From the NCBI RefSeq assembly GCF_016482825.1, contig NZ_JAEMNV010000001.1:868001-932000 (forward strand): a DNA stretch of 64,000 bases. The letters run 5' to 3'. The translations under genes and the position numbers were made by a program. This DNA comes from Antrihabitans stalagmiti. Lineage in GTDB: Bacteria > Actinomycetota > Actinomycetes > Mycobacteriales > Mycobacteriaceae. Positions 7,646 through 15,398 of the stretch are shown piece by piece (the stretch's first letter is position 1; each line of letters opens with the position of its first letter). Under the pieces are notes generated by a model that ran no database searches, was not told the DNA's origin, and saw only the letters and a list, made by a program, of their open reading frames with translations.

Positions 7646-9343
7646 TCAGCGCGGCTCTGTCGCGGATTCACCCGACCATCGCCGGTAGGCGTCGACCGCG
7701 CTCGGCAGCGTCATAAAGATGCGCTCTTCACCGATCTTGTCGATCATTCCCGCCGCAGCCAGCGAGTTGCGAAGGTCCTGTTTCACGCGCGCGAGCCCGA
7801 AAACGATGCCACGATCGACGAGTTCGGTTCGCAACTGATCCAATGCGTCCAAAGCGGTGAGATCGACTTCGACGTTGGCCTCCACATTGGCGACGAACCA
7901 CCGTGCGGGGTCGGGAGATTCGTCGACCGCCTGTAGCGCGCGACGACGGAAGTTGTCCGCGTTGGCAAAGAACAGCGGGGCGTCGTAGCGGTAGATGACC
8001 AGGCCGGGTATCGCCGCCGCATTCGGGTAGTCGTCGATATCGTGCATACCGCTGATGCCCGGCACGTAGCCGAGAATGCCGTCGTGCGGTCGAGCAACAC
8101 GGCGCAGGAGGTCCAGGATCGACAGTGCAACAGCGACCGCGACGCCGTACAGGACGTCGAAGGTCAGCACCGCGCACGTGGTGAGTAATGCCAACAGCAG
8201 TTCGCTGAGGCGAAAATGCGCGATACGACGAAACTCTGCGATGTCGATCAGGCGCGTCGCGGCGTACATGACAAGGGCGCCGAGGGCGGCGCTCGGAAAG
8301 ATTGCCAGCACACCACGGGCTGTGAAGATTGCGAGCAGCACGGTCACCAACGCAACGAGCGAGTACAACTGCGTCCTGCTTCCGAGCGTGACACCGATCG
8401 CCGTTCGAGATCCGCTGCTGCTCACCGGAAAACCCTGCAACAGACCGGCCGCGACGTTGCCTGCACCCAGTGCGCTCAGTTCGACATTGGGATCGATCTC
8501 GTCGCCGGTGCGTGCTGCAAAAGCACGAGCAGTCAATACATTGTCCGAAAACGCAACTATTGCGATACCGACGGCGGGCAGCAGCAAGACCTTGAGATCG
8601 TCGAACGGCACCCCGTCGAGGCCCGGTACCGGGAGACCACCCGGGATCTCACCGACGACCCGAATCCCGCTCTCCTGCAGTGAAAACAGTGCCGTGATTC
8701 CAGTCGCCGCCAGAATTCCGATCAATGGTCCGGGTAGCTTCGGCGACAATTTCGCCAGTCCGAACAGGCTGGCAAGTACGCCGGCTGCGAGCGCAACGGT
8801 GGGCCAGTGCACCCGATCGAGTTGAGTGAAGAAGGACTCCAGCTCAGCTCCGAACGACCTTCCCTGCACAGGGATTCCGGTGACTTTGCCTATCTGGCTG
8901 GAGATCATCATGCAGGCAATACCGGCCATGTAACCGACGAGGACTGGCTTCGACAGCAAGTCGGCGAGCAGACCCAACCGAGCCAATCTGGCAACCAGAC
9001 AGATCACACCGACCAAGACGGCGAGAACCGCTGCGAGTGCTGCGTATCGATCCGGATCGGCAGCGGCGATCGGACCGAGAACAACAGCGGTCATCAACGC
9101 CGTCGTCGACTCGGGACCGACCGACAACTGCCGCGACGACCCGAGGACGGCGTACAGCACGATCGGCCCGAGCGTTGCCCACAATCCGACCACCGGCGGC
9201 AGACCAGCGACCGTCGCGTACGCCATCACCTGCGGAATCAGATAGGCGGCGACCGTGACGCCTGCGACGATGTCGCCGCGCAACCAACTGCGTTGATAAC
9301 CCTGGAACTGCGCAAAGCCTGGTGCCGCCCGCTGCCATTGCAT
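7646..9343 (-). CDS. SulP-family anion permease with STAS domain
   Basis: A 565-residue SulP transporter. The N-terminal part has the family signature region (AYLIPQVMAYATVAGLPPVVGLW) and 10-12 membrane segments up to about residue 410. A C-terminal cytoplasmic STAS domain follows at about 440-555, starting IYRYDAPLFFANADNFR, which is the usual junction. SulP proteins move sulfate, bicarbonate or related anions; the sequence does not tell which. No carbonic anhydrase is fused. The membrane-protein gene at 6867-7622 follows closely. Confidence 0.9.
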   Translation of the reverse strand: MQWQRAAPGFAQFQGYQRSWLRGDIVAGVTVAAYLIPQVMAYATVAGLPPVVGLWATLGPIVLYAVLGSSRQLSVGPESTTALMTAVVLGPIAAADPDRYAALAAVLAVLVGVICLVARLARLGLLADLLSKPVLVGYMAGIACMMISSQIGKVTGIPVQGRSFGAELESFFTQLDRVHWPTVALAAGVLASLFGLAKLSPKLPGPLIGILAATGITALFSLQESGIRVVGEIPGGLPVPGLDGVPFDDLKVLLLPAVGIAIVAFSDNVLTARAFAARTGDEIDPNVELSALGAGNVAAGLLQGFPVSSSGSRTAIGVTLGSRTQLYSLVALVTVLLAIFTARGVLAIFPSAALGALVMYAATRLIDIAEFRRIAHFRLSELLLALLTTCAVLTFDVLYGVAVAVALSILDLLRRVARPHDGILGYVPGISGMHDIDDYPNAAAIPGLVIYRYDAPLFFANADNFRRRALQAVDESPDPARWFVANVEANVEVDLTALDALDQLRTELVDRGIVFGLARVKQDLRNSLAAAGMIDKIGEERIFMTLPSAVDAYRRWSGESATEPR

Positions 9344-9432
9344 ATCGGCAGGATCCCCTACTACGACCCGTTCCGCTATGACCCCGACGATTCGGGCAGG
9401 TTGTTCAGCGTCGAAGTGATAAAACTCCTTCC

Positions 9433-10200
9433 ATGGCTGAACGCGTCACCTTCCCGAGCTCTACCGGCCCCCTGCTTGGCGGCATCATCGATCGCCCGGC
9501 AGGCGAGATACGGGGCTGGGGTGTCTTCTCGCACGGATTCACCCTCGGCAAGGACTCCCCCGCATCGGCGCGAATCTGTAAACAGTTGGCAGCGGACGGA
9601 ATTGGCATGCTGCGCTTCGACGCTCTCGGACTCACCGATTCCGAAGGAGACTGGGGTGACGGTTCGTTCACGGTCAAAGTCGACGACGTAGTCAAAGCGT
9701 GCGAGTTCATGGCCGAGCGTGGCACGCCGGCCGACATCCTGATCGGTCACTCGTTCGGGGGCGCCGCGGTGATCGCGGCCGCGAGGCAGTCACCCGCCGT
9801 ACGCGCGGTCGTCACCGTCTGTGCGCCCGTCGATCCGTCACATGCCGAGAAGCAGTACGACGCCGTCGTAGACCGGGTGCTGTCCGAGGGCAGCGCCGAA
9901 TGGCTGGTCGGCGGACGCAAACTCACTCTCAAAAAGGCTTTTGTCGAGGACGTCCGCAACGCGCAACTGAAAGAGAAGATTCGTGGCCTGCATCTGCCGC
10001 TTCTGATCCTGCACTCACCTACGGACAACACCGTCGGCATCTCGAATGCGAGTGAGATCTTTCAAACCGCCCGTCACCCAAGAAGTTTTGTATCGCTCGA
10101 AGGATCGGATCACTTCCTCACCAAGCCCGGTCAGGCCAAACGGGCGGGTCGCATCATAGGCGCGTGGGCAGATCCCTACCTTGGTCCGAACGGCACCTGA
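9433..10200 (+). CDS. Alpha/beta hydrolase
   Basis: A 255-residue alpha/beta hydrolase. The nucleophile elbow GHSFGG lies near residues 104-109 (Ser about 106), the acid Asp is probably in HSPTDNTV near 197, and the His in GSDHF near 227. The layout matches the hydrolase half of proteins that in many bacteria are fused to an OsmC-like domain; here the OsmC part is absent and the protein ends after the hydrolase. It runs divergently from the SulP gene and its last 25 bases overlap the convergent hydrolase. Substrate unknown. Confidence 0.82.
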   Translation: MAERVTFPSSTGPLLGGIIDRPAGEIRGWGVFSHGFTLGKDSPASARICKQLAADGIGMLRFDALGLTDSEGDWGDGSFTVKVDDVVKACEFMAERGTPADILIGHSFGGAAVIAAARQSPAVRAVVTVCAPVDPSHAEKQYDAVVDRVLSEGSAEWLVGGRKLTLKKAFVEDVRNAQLKEKIRGLHLPLLILHSPTDNTVGISNASEIFQTARHPRSFVSLEGSDHFLTKPGQAKRAGRIIGAWADPYLGPNGT

Positions 10201-11420
10201 GACAACCACTCACCGATCGCAGCCGCCGCCAGACTCGAGCCGGTGGGCGCACCGGGGGCGATCGGGCCGCCGAAGTGTGTACCTGCCACTCGGACGGAGG
10301 TCTTGTCACTCGCACCGAGCGCGCCGAACATGGCGGCGGCATCCTCCGGGAAACATGCTTGGTCGCCGGTCAACTCGATGAAAAGCGATGGCACCGTGAC
10401 CCCTGGTGCGCAGCGAACGAAGTCCGCGTTGGTACTCAGTGCCGACCAGGTCGACAGCCAGGCGTCGGGCGTCGACAGCCGTCCGAAGCCGACAAGTCCG
10501 TAGTTCGTCAGATCCGGTCGACGTCCGAACAGCGACCCGTAGGGCCGCTCGTTCGCGCTGAGTGACAGATCGGTGAATCGGAGGTCCGCGTCGGTGCGGT
10601 AGACGGTCAGCACACGTGGCGCCAGCGACGCACGACGATCACCAGCGTCCCCCGAAGCCTTGTACCGGTGACGCGCCGCAGCGGCGTTCGACACTCTTGC
10701 ACGCGCGATTTCGTCCAATCTCGCGATCCGGTCCCGTTGAGCTGCGCGATAGGCGGTGACAAAATCGGCTGAGTAACTGGAGCTTTCGGGCGGTTCGGCG
10801 TAGCCGTTTGCTGGGCTGAACGGGTCGAGTTCCTTAGTGACGGAGAGCGGATCGCTCTCGTCAGCTACCGACGGATCGATCGAACGCAGTAGCAACGCGC
10901 CTTGGCCCGGATGTGGGGCCATGAAGATCGCGGCGCCGGGAAGTGGCAGGTCTGCACCACCGAGGTCCACCGGGCGGCCCGCCGGCGTTCGAGTGAGCCG
11001 TTGCGCCGCAGGTAGTCCCGCCTGCTGGTGGTAGAACGCGAACAGCGTTCCGCCACCCGAATGGCCGAGACTCACGCCGGGCTCGAAGCCGTGGTCGCGC
11101 AGAAACACCTGTCCTGCAGCCACATCGAGCAGCGCCTGCTCGTGCACAAGCGCAATGTCGTTGTTCACCGAGCGGGTCCCCTGCGTCCACACCGCGAATC
11201 CGCGGGCCAGCAGTTCGGGAACGAGCACATGATGCGTCAGGTCCTGCCGAGGATGCATCAAACTCACCACCGTCTGCGCGCCCGGCACGGTACGCAGGAC
11301 ACCGGTAACTTTCGCGCCGTCGTGAGTGTCGAGTTCGTGGACACTTGTCACCGTGTTCGCAGGCACCTCGGCCGATTCGATATACCGACCCGCGCCTACT
11401 CGCTCCGCAGTGTCGGTCAT
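10176..11420 (-). CDS. Alpha/beta hydrolase, last gene of the maleate isomerase operon
   Basis: A 414-residue protein starting at ATG 11420, whose A of ATGA begins the overlap with the upstream gene's stop. The nucleophile motif GHSGGG is near residue 117-122, preceded by strands typical of the fold, and a C-terminal GTHFGGP supplies a likely catalytic His. It is larger than simple esterases, with an inserted region around residues 150-260. Position at the end of a maleate isomerase / VOC operon suggests it cleaves an amide, ester or C-C bond in the same breakdown route. Which bond is not known from the sequence. Confidence 0.75.
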   Translation of the reverse strand: MTDTAERVGAGRYIESAEVPANTVTSVHELDTHDGAKVTGVLRTVPGAQTVVSLMHPRQDLTHHVLVPELLARGFAVWTQGTRSVNNDIALVHEQALLDVAAGQVFLRDHGFEPGVSLGHSGGGTLFAFYHQQAGLPAAQRLTRTPAGRPVDLGGADLPLPGAAIFMAPHPGQGALLLRSIDPSVADESDPLSVTKELDPFSPANGYAEPPESSSYSADFVTAYRAAQRDRIARLDEIARARVSNAAAARHRYKASGDAGDRRASLAPRVLTVYRTDADLRFTDLSLSANERPYGSLFGRRPDLTNYGLVGFGRLSTPDAWLSTWSALSTNADFVRCAPGVTVPSLFIELTGDQACFPEDAAAMFGALGASDKTSVRVAGTHFGGPIAPGAPTGSSLAAAAIGEWLSQVPFGPR

Positions 11421-11662
11421 CGTGGCTCTATCCGCATGGCGTCTTTGTCCCACTGGGTAATTCGCGAGTTCAACAATCCGGCGATACAGCTGTACCAGAC
11501 CGCGTGCCTGCAGCCGGTCGATCGGCGGTCGATCACGATCGCCGACTCCGAGCTGATCCGAAAGTACGGACCTACTCGGTCGATCGTCACCGCCGCGTCC
11601 TTGTCGGCTACCGCGGCGATGGACGTGTTCTCGGGTACGTCGAGCAGGAACATCGTTGTCAT
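11417..11662 (-). CDS. 81-residue conserved-looking unknown protein in the maleate isomerase operon
   Basis: The ATG at 11662 overlaps the stop of the VOC gene (ATGA) and its own stop overlaps the start of the hydrolase (ATGA), so it is locked into the operon by translational coupling on both sides. The product starts MTTMFLLDVPENTSIAA and has a balanced composition: a short beta-rich first half (AVTIDRVGPYFRIS, AIVIDRR) and then a helix with CRHAVWYSCIAGLLNSRI. There are two cysteines but no recognised motif. Short partner proteins are common in aromatic-ring pathways, but I do not identify this one. Confidence 0.68.
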   Translation of the reverse strand: MTTMFLLDVPENTSIAAVADKDAAVTIDRVGPYFRISSESAIVIDRRSTGCRHAVWYSCIAGLLNSRITQWDKDAMRIEPR

Positions 11663-12276
11663 CGGTTGGCCAACTCCCATGCCCCCGCGGTACGCTCGAC
11701 GATCAGCTCGGCCTTGCGAGCAAGCAGCGCCCCCATGCTCACGTCGGGTCCGCCGACGATCTCGACGAGCGCGTCGATGGTCAGGTTGGCGTCGAGATCT
11801 TCCTGCGGCGTCACCGGTCGCATCGCTCTGGTGAACTCGATCATGTACCCGTTGGGATCGTGGGTGTAGATCGATTCGATCGTCTCGTGCTGGATCTGCA
11901 TTTCGACGGGCCACGAGCTGCCGTCGAGCCGCCGCCGGTATTCCATCAGGTCGGCCTCGCTGTCGACATGGATCGCGAGGTGCCGAGATCGAATGAACCA
12001 GATCGGGACCTCTGCTTCGAAACGTGAATACGAATCACCCTGCGGTCCACCAGCGAACGGTGCTGTGCCGAAGTAGTAGAAGAACGCGAGGCGGTCGTCG
12101 TTGCCGATGTCGAAGAAGAAGTGGATGAAGTCCGGATGCTTGTCGGGTCCCCAGCCGGCCGCGCAAATCGAGTGCACGACAGGGAATCCGAGTACGTCTC
12201 GATAGAACTTCACCGTCGCGGCCGGGTCGAACGTCGGATAGGCGACGTGGTCGACACCGCGCACTGTGTGCTGCAT
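11659..12276 (-). CDS. VOC (glyoxalase/dioxygenase-fold) protein
   Basis: A 205-residue vicinal-oxygen-chelate protein. It opens with the typical GVDHVAYPTFDPAATVKFYRDVLG, and likely metal ligands are His10, His103 (HLAIHVD) and Glu147 (GYMIEFTR). A single VOC module of this kind can be an extradiol-type dioxygenase, a lyase, an isomerase or a glyoxalase. About 55 residues after the VOC core form an extra helical tail. It lies 12 bases after maleate isomerase and couples to the 81-aa gene, so it probably acts earlier in the route that yields maleate. Confidence 0.82.
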   Translation of the reverse strand: MQHTVRGVDHVAYPTFDPAATVKFYRDVLGFPVVHSICAAGWGPDKHPDFIHFFFDIGNDDRLAFFYYFGTAPFAGGPQGDSYSRFEAEVPIWFIRSRHLAIHVDSEADLMEYRRRLDGSSWPVEMQIQHETIESIYTHDPNGYMIEFTRAMRPVTPQEDLDANLTIDALVEIVGGPDVSMGALLARKAELIVERTAGAWELANR

Positions 12277-12288
12277 CGTGTTTCCTTT

Positions 12289-13044
12289 CTAGGCGATTAC
12301 GGACGCAACGTCGGCGCGAAGCAAACTGCCCGCGCCCGGAATCGTCACTGGCAGTTGCAAACTCCTCAGGAGGCTGTAGGCGCCTGCGGTGGCCGCGGAC
12401 AGGACGGGGACTCCGAACTCCTGCTCCGCGGCATCGACCAAATCGAGGGACGGCATCTGTACACAGGCAGAGATGACAAGGGCGTCCACTCCGGTGAGGT
12501 CGAGTGACCTGGCTGCCGCCATAACCCGATCACCGGGTATGCAGCCGACCTCGGCGTTGTCGGCGACGTCGAGCGCTCGCCAGTCGGCCACCACGAAGTC
12601 TTCGGCCTCGAGATACTCCACCACCTTCTCCGCGAGCGGACGAACGTACGGGGTGACGATCGCGATCCGCGTCGCGTCGATCGCACGAAGCGCCTCGACG
12701 AGTGCGCCCGCACTGGAACGAATCAGCGCGGGCGAGCCACCGGTCGCCAGTTGCTCCGCTACCGAACTCTCGACACGCTGGTGCTCACCGGGTCCGCCGA
12801 CCATCAGCGCGACGAGGCACGCGTAGAGAATCACCTCGGGTGAGGCATCCGCAATCTCCAACACACACCGCTCCCGCTGCGCGTTCATGGCGGCAAGCTG
12901 CGCAGGCGACACCGTGTGCATCCGCATCCTCGTCGAATGAAACGAGAACTGCGCCAATGAATGTCGACGCAGGAGCTCAGGCAGCTCCGTCTCGACGGTG
13001 ACGTTCGAGCTCGGTACAACGAGCCCGATCCGGTGCAAGGTCAT
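12289..13044 (-). CDS. maiA: Maleate isomerase (maleate cis-trans isomerase)
   Basis: A 251-residue Asp/Glu racemase-superfamily enzyme converting maleate to fumarate. Counting from the ATG at 13044, the two cysteines fall at residue 76 (ILYACLVAL) and 194 (ISACVQMPS). These are the positions of the catalytic pair known from Nocardia farcinica maleate isomerase, which supports both the call and the start. A good ribosome site (AAGGAGAG) lies just before this ATG; the longer frame to 13110 has none. It is first in a leftward operon with VOC, the 81-aa protein and a hydrolase, and is divergent from the hyu operon. Related arylmalonate decarboxylases have only one such cysteine, so maleate isomerase is preferred. 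Confidence 0.85.
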   Translation of the reverse strand: MTLHRIGLVVPSSNVTVETELPELLRRHSLAQFSFHSTRMRMHTVSPAQLAAMNAQRERCVLEIADASPEVILYACLVALMVGGPGEHQRVESSVAEQLATGGSPALIRSSAGALVEALRAIDATRIAIVTPYVRPLAEKVVEYLEAEDFVVADWRALDVADNAEVGCIPGDRVMAAARSLDLTGVDALVISACVQMPSLDLVDAAEQEFGVPVLSAATAGAYSLLRSLQLPVTIPGAGSLLRADVASVIA

Positions 13045-13074
13045 CCGCTCTCCTTCTTGTTTACGTACACGACA

Positions 13075-13158
13075 AGTATTCGACGCTTGTGTCGATTCGT
13101 CAAGGCGCAAAGTCGCTCACAATTGGGTATTGACATATTTTCGGCCTCGTCGAATACT
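13075..13158. promoter_or_regulatory. Divergent promoter region with paired inverted repeats
   Basis: The 155-base gap between the maleate isomerase and hyuA genes contains AGTATTCGACG at 13075-13085 and its exact reverse complement CGTCGAATACT at 13148-13158. The second copy extends into a local palindrome (GTCGA-ATAC-TCGAC). A promoter for the hyu operon is visible as TTGACA at 13130-13135, 17 bases, then AATACT at 13153-13158, so the right-hand repeat covers the -10 box. This fits repression by a dimeric regulator, most simply the TetR protein encoded in the hyu operon. Confidence 0.5.
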
Positions 13159-13199
13159 CGACGCAGACGTAAATCAAACGGCGCAAGGAGTGCACTGCC

Positions 13200-15302
13200 A
13201 TGGGTTATGTGATCGGTGTGGACGTCGGTGGCACGTTCACCGATGCAGTTCTCGACGACGACGCCGGCACCATAGTCGCGGCCAAGGCGCCGTCGACACC
13301 GCCGGACTATTCACGGGGCGTACTCGACGTCCTCGAAGCGCTGGCAGCTCAACTCGGCGCTCCCGTCGAGGAGATGTTGGCCAACACCCATCACATCGCA
13401 CACGGCACGACGTCGTCTCTGAACGCGCTGGTGATGGGCAACGTGCCGCCGGTCGGCTTCCTCACCACGAAGGGCCACCGCGACTCGATCTACATCATGA
13501 ACGTCGAGGGCCGCTACCTCGGTAGCTCTCCCGAGGAACTACAGAACGTGATGGGGCAGAGCAAGTCCCACGGTCTGATCCCCAAGAAGCATGCGCTCGA
13601 GGTGACCGAGCGGCTCGACCGCGACGGAAACGTCGTCGTCGCACTCGACGAAGACTCCGCGCGCGAGTCGATCCGAACCCTGCTCGCCGACGGTCTGCAG
13701 GCAATCGCCGTCTCACTGCTGTGGTCGTTTCGAAACCCGGTCCACGAGCAACGGATTCGCGAGCTCGTCCACGAAATCGACCCGACGATATTCGTATCGC
13801 TGTCGAGCGAAGTCAGCCCGCGCATCCGCGAATTCGCCCGCAACGCAACAACAATCATGAGCACACAGATCGGTCCCGGCCTACGGGACTACCTCGGCTC
13901 GTTGGAAGCAAAGCTGCGCGAACGTAAACTGGCGGGTCCGCTGCTGGTGATGCAGAGCAACGGTGGCGCTGTCGCAGCAGCCGAAGCCCCTCGCAACGCC
14001 ATCAGCACCGTTGGGTCGGTACTCACCGGTGGCGTTGTCGGCGCGGTATCGCTCGGCAAACAACTCGGACACCGCAACATCATTGCGACCGACGTAGGCG
14101 GCACCACGTTCCTCATCGGACTCGTCGTCGACGGCGAACCCGTCCGCGCCAGCAGCACCGTCATCAACCACCATCCGATCAACGTGCCGACACTGAAAGT
14201 GCACGCAATCGGCTCCGGCGGCGGCGCGATCGCACGACTCGACTCGGGCGGCAACCTTCAGGTCGGGCCGCACAGCGCACAGGCGGTCCCCGGTCCGGCT
14301 TGTTACGGGCAGGGCGGCACCGAGCCGACCAACACCGACGCCAACCTTGTACTCGGAATTTTGCCCGAACGCGGACTGCTCGGTGGTCGCAAACCACTGG
14401 ACAAAGAACTTGCCCGCGAGGCGATCCGGACCAGAATCGCAGAGCCGCTCGGCCTTTCCATCGAAGAGGCGGCAGCCGCGATCTATGCGGTGCAAAACGC
14501 GCAGACCGGCGACCTACTCCGAAAGACGGTCGTCGAAGCCGGCCACGATCCTCGCGACTTCGTCCTCTACGCCTTCGGCGGTGCAGGCCCAGCACACTGC
14601 GCTGCCTATGCCGCGGAAGTCGGCGTTCGCGAAGTGATCGTCCCTCTCGGGCAGGTCGCGTCCGCGTTCTCCGCCTACGGCCTCGCTTCGTCGAACATCG
14701 TTCTCGCCGCCGAACTGTCGGACCCCGGCACGATGCCGATGGATCCACTACGTGCCGCACGGAACTTCGACCGGCTCGAATCGCAAGTGCGAGAACAGCT
14801 CGATCGGCAGGGACTGACCTACACCTCCGTGCAGATCGAACGTGAAATCGACATGCGGTTCGCCATGCAGCTCGCGGAAGTCGCAACACCACTCCCCGAC
14901 GGTGCTCTCGACGCAGCTGCCATCGCGCACGCCTCGGACCTCTTCGAACAGAAGTACGCCGACTTGTATGGCGCCGGAAGCGGTTTCCGTGAGGCAGGCA
15001 TTCAAGCGATCACCTTCCGCGTCCGGGCAACGGGCATTCTCCCGTTCTCGCCTGCACTACCCGAGCTCAAGTCGGCCGACTCCACCGACGCCTCCGCCGC
15101 GCGGCTCGGCAGCCGAAAAGTGTGTCTCGACAACGCTCACGGTTACGTCGATACCGACGTGTACGACTACAGCAAGCTACTCGCCGGGCACGTGCTGTCA
15201 GGACCCGCAATCGTCGAAGTACCGACCACAACCGTTGTCGTGCCGCACAACACCACCGGCACAGTCGACCGCCTCGGCAACCTCAACATCGTCGCGAAGT
15301 AG
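13200..15302 (+). CDS. hyuA: Hydantoinase/oxoprolinase family subunit A (HyuA-like ATPase subunit)
   Basis: A 700-residue HyuA-family protein. It opens with the phosphate-binding motif VIGVDVGGTFTDAVLDD and has the second ASKHA-type motif ATDVGGTTFLIGLV near residue 300, followed by conserved regions such as YGQGGTEPTNTDANLVLG and FGGAGPAHCAAYA. These subunits use ATP to activate a cyclic amide or ketone; the family includes N-methylhydantoinases, 5-oxoprolinase and acetone/acetophenone carboxylases. The ribosome site AAGGAG is 8 bases before the ATG. It is the first gene of a six-gene operon. Substrate class cannot be fixed from this subunit alone. Confidence 0.88.
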   Translation: MGYVIGVDVGGTFTDAVLDDDAGTIVAAKAPSTPPDYSRGVLDVLEALAAQLGAPVEEMLANTHHIAHGTTSSLNALVMGNVPPVGFLTTKGHRDSIYIMNVEGRYLGSSPEELQNVMGQSKSHGLIPKKHALEVTERLDRDGNVVVALDEDSARESIRTLLADGLQAIAVSLLWSFRNPVHEQRIRELVHEIDPTIFVSLSSEVSPRIREFARNATTIMSTQIGPGLRDYLGSLEAKLRERKLAGPLLVMQSNGGAVAAAEAPRNAISTVGSVLTGGVVGAVSLGKQLGHRNIIATDVGGTTFLIGLVVDGEPVRASSTVINHHPINVPTLKVHAIGSGGGAIARLDSGGNLQVGPHSAQAVPGPACYGQGGTEPTNTDANLVLGILPERGLLGGRKPLDKELAREAIRTRIAEPLGLSIEEAAAAIYAVQNAQTGDLLRKTVVEAGHDPRDFVLYAFGGAGPAHCAAYAAEVGVREVIVPLGQVASAFSAYGLASSNIVLAAELSDPGTMPMDPLRAARNFDRLESQVREQLDRQGLTYTSVQIEREIDMRFAMQLAEVATPLPDGALDAAAIAHASDLFEQKYADLYGAGSGFREAGIQAITFRVRATGILPFSPALPELKSADSTDASAARLGSRKVCLDNAHGYVDTDVYDYSKLLAGHVLSGPAIVEVPTTTVVVPHNTTGTVDRLGNLNIVAK

Positions 15303-15314
15303 GAGCACCCAACA

Positions 15315-15398
15315 ATGACTCTGTTACCCGTCGCGGACCTTCCCTCCGCTCCTCGCTCGTACCTCGCTGCGATGCTCACGAAGGACCTCGACTCATGA
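15315..15398 (+). CDS. 27-codon ORF between hyuA and hyuB
   Basis: ATG at 15315, preceded by GGAG, opens a 27-codon frame (MTLLPVADLPSAPRSYLAAM...) whose TGA at 15396-15398 overlaps the hyuB start in ATGA. It may be a real micro-protein, a coupling leader that brings ribosomes to hyuB, or chance. I recognise no family. Confidence 0.3.
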   Translation: MTLLPVADLPSAPRSYLAAMLTKDLDS

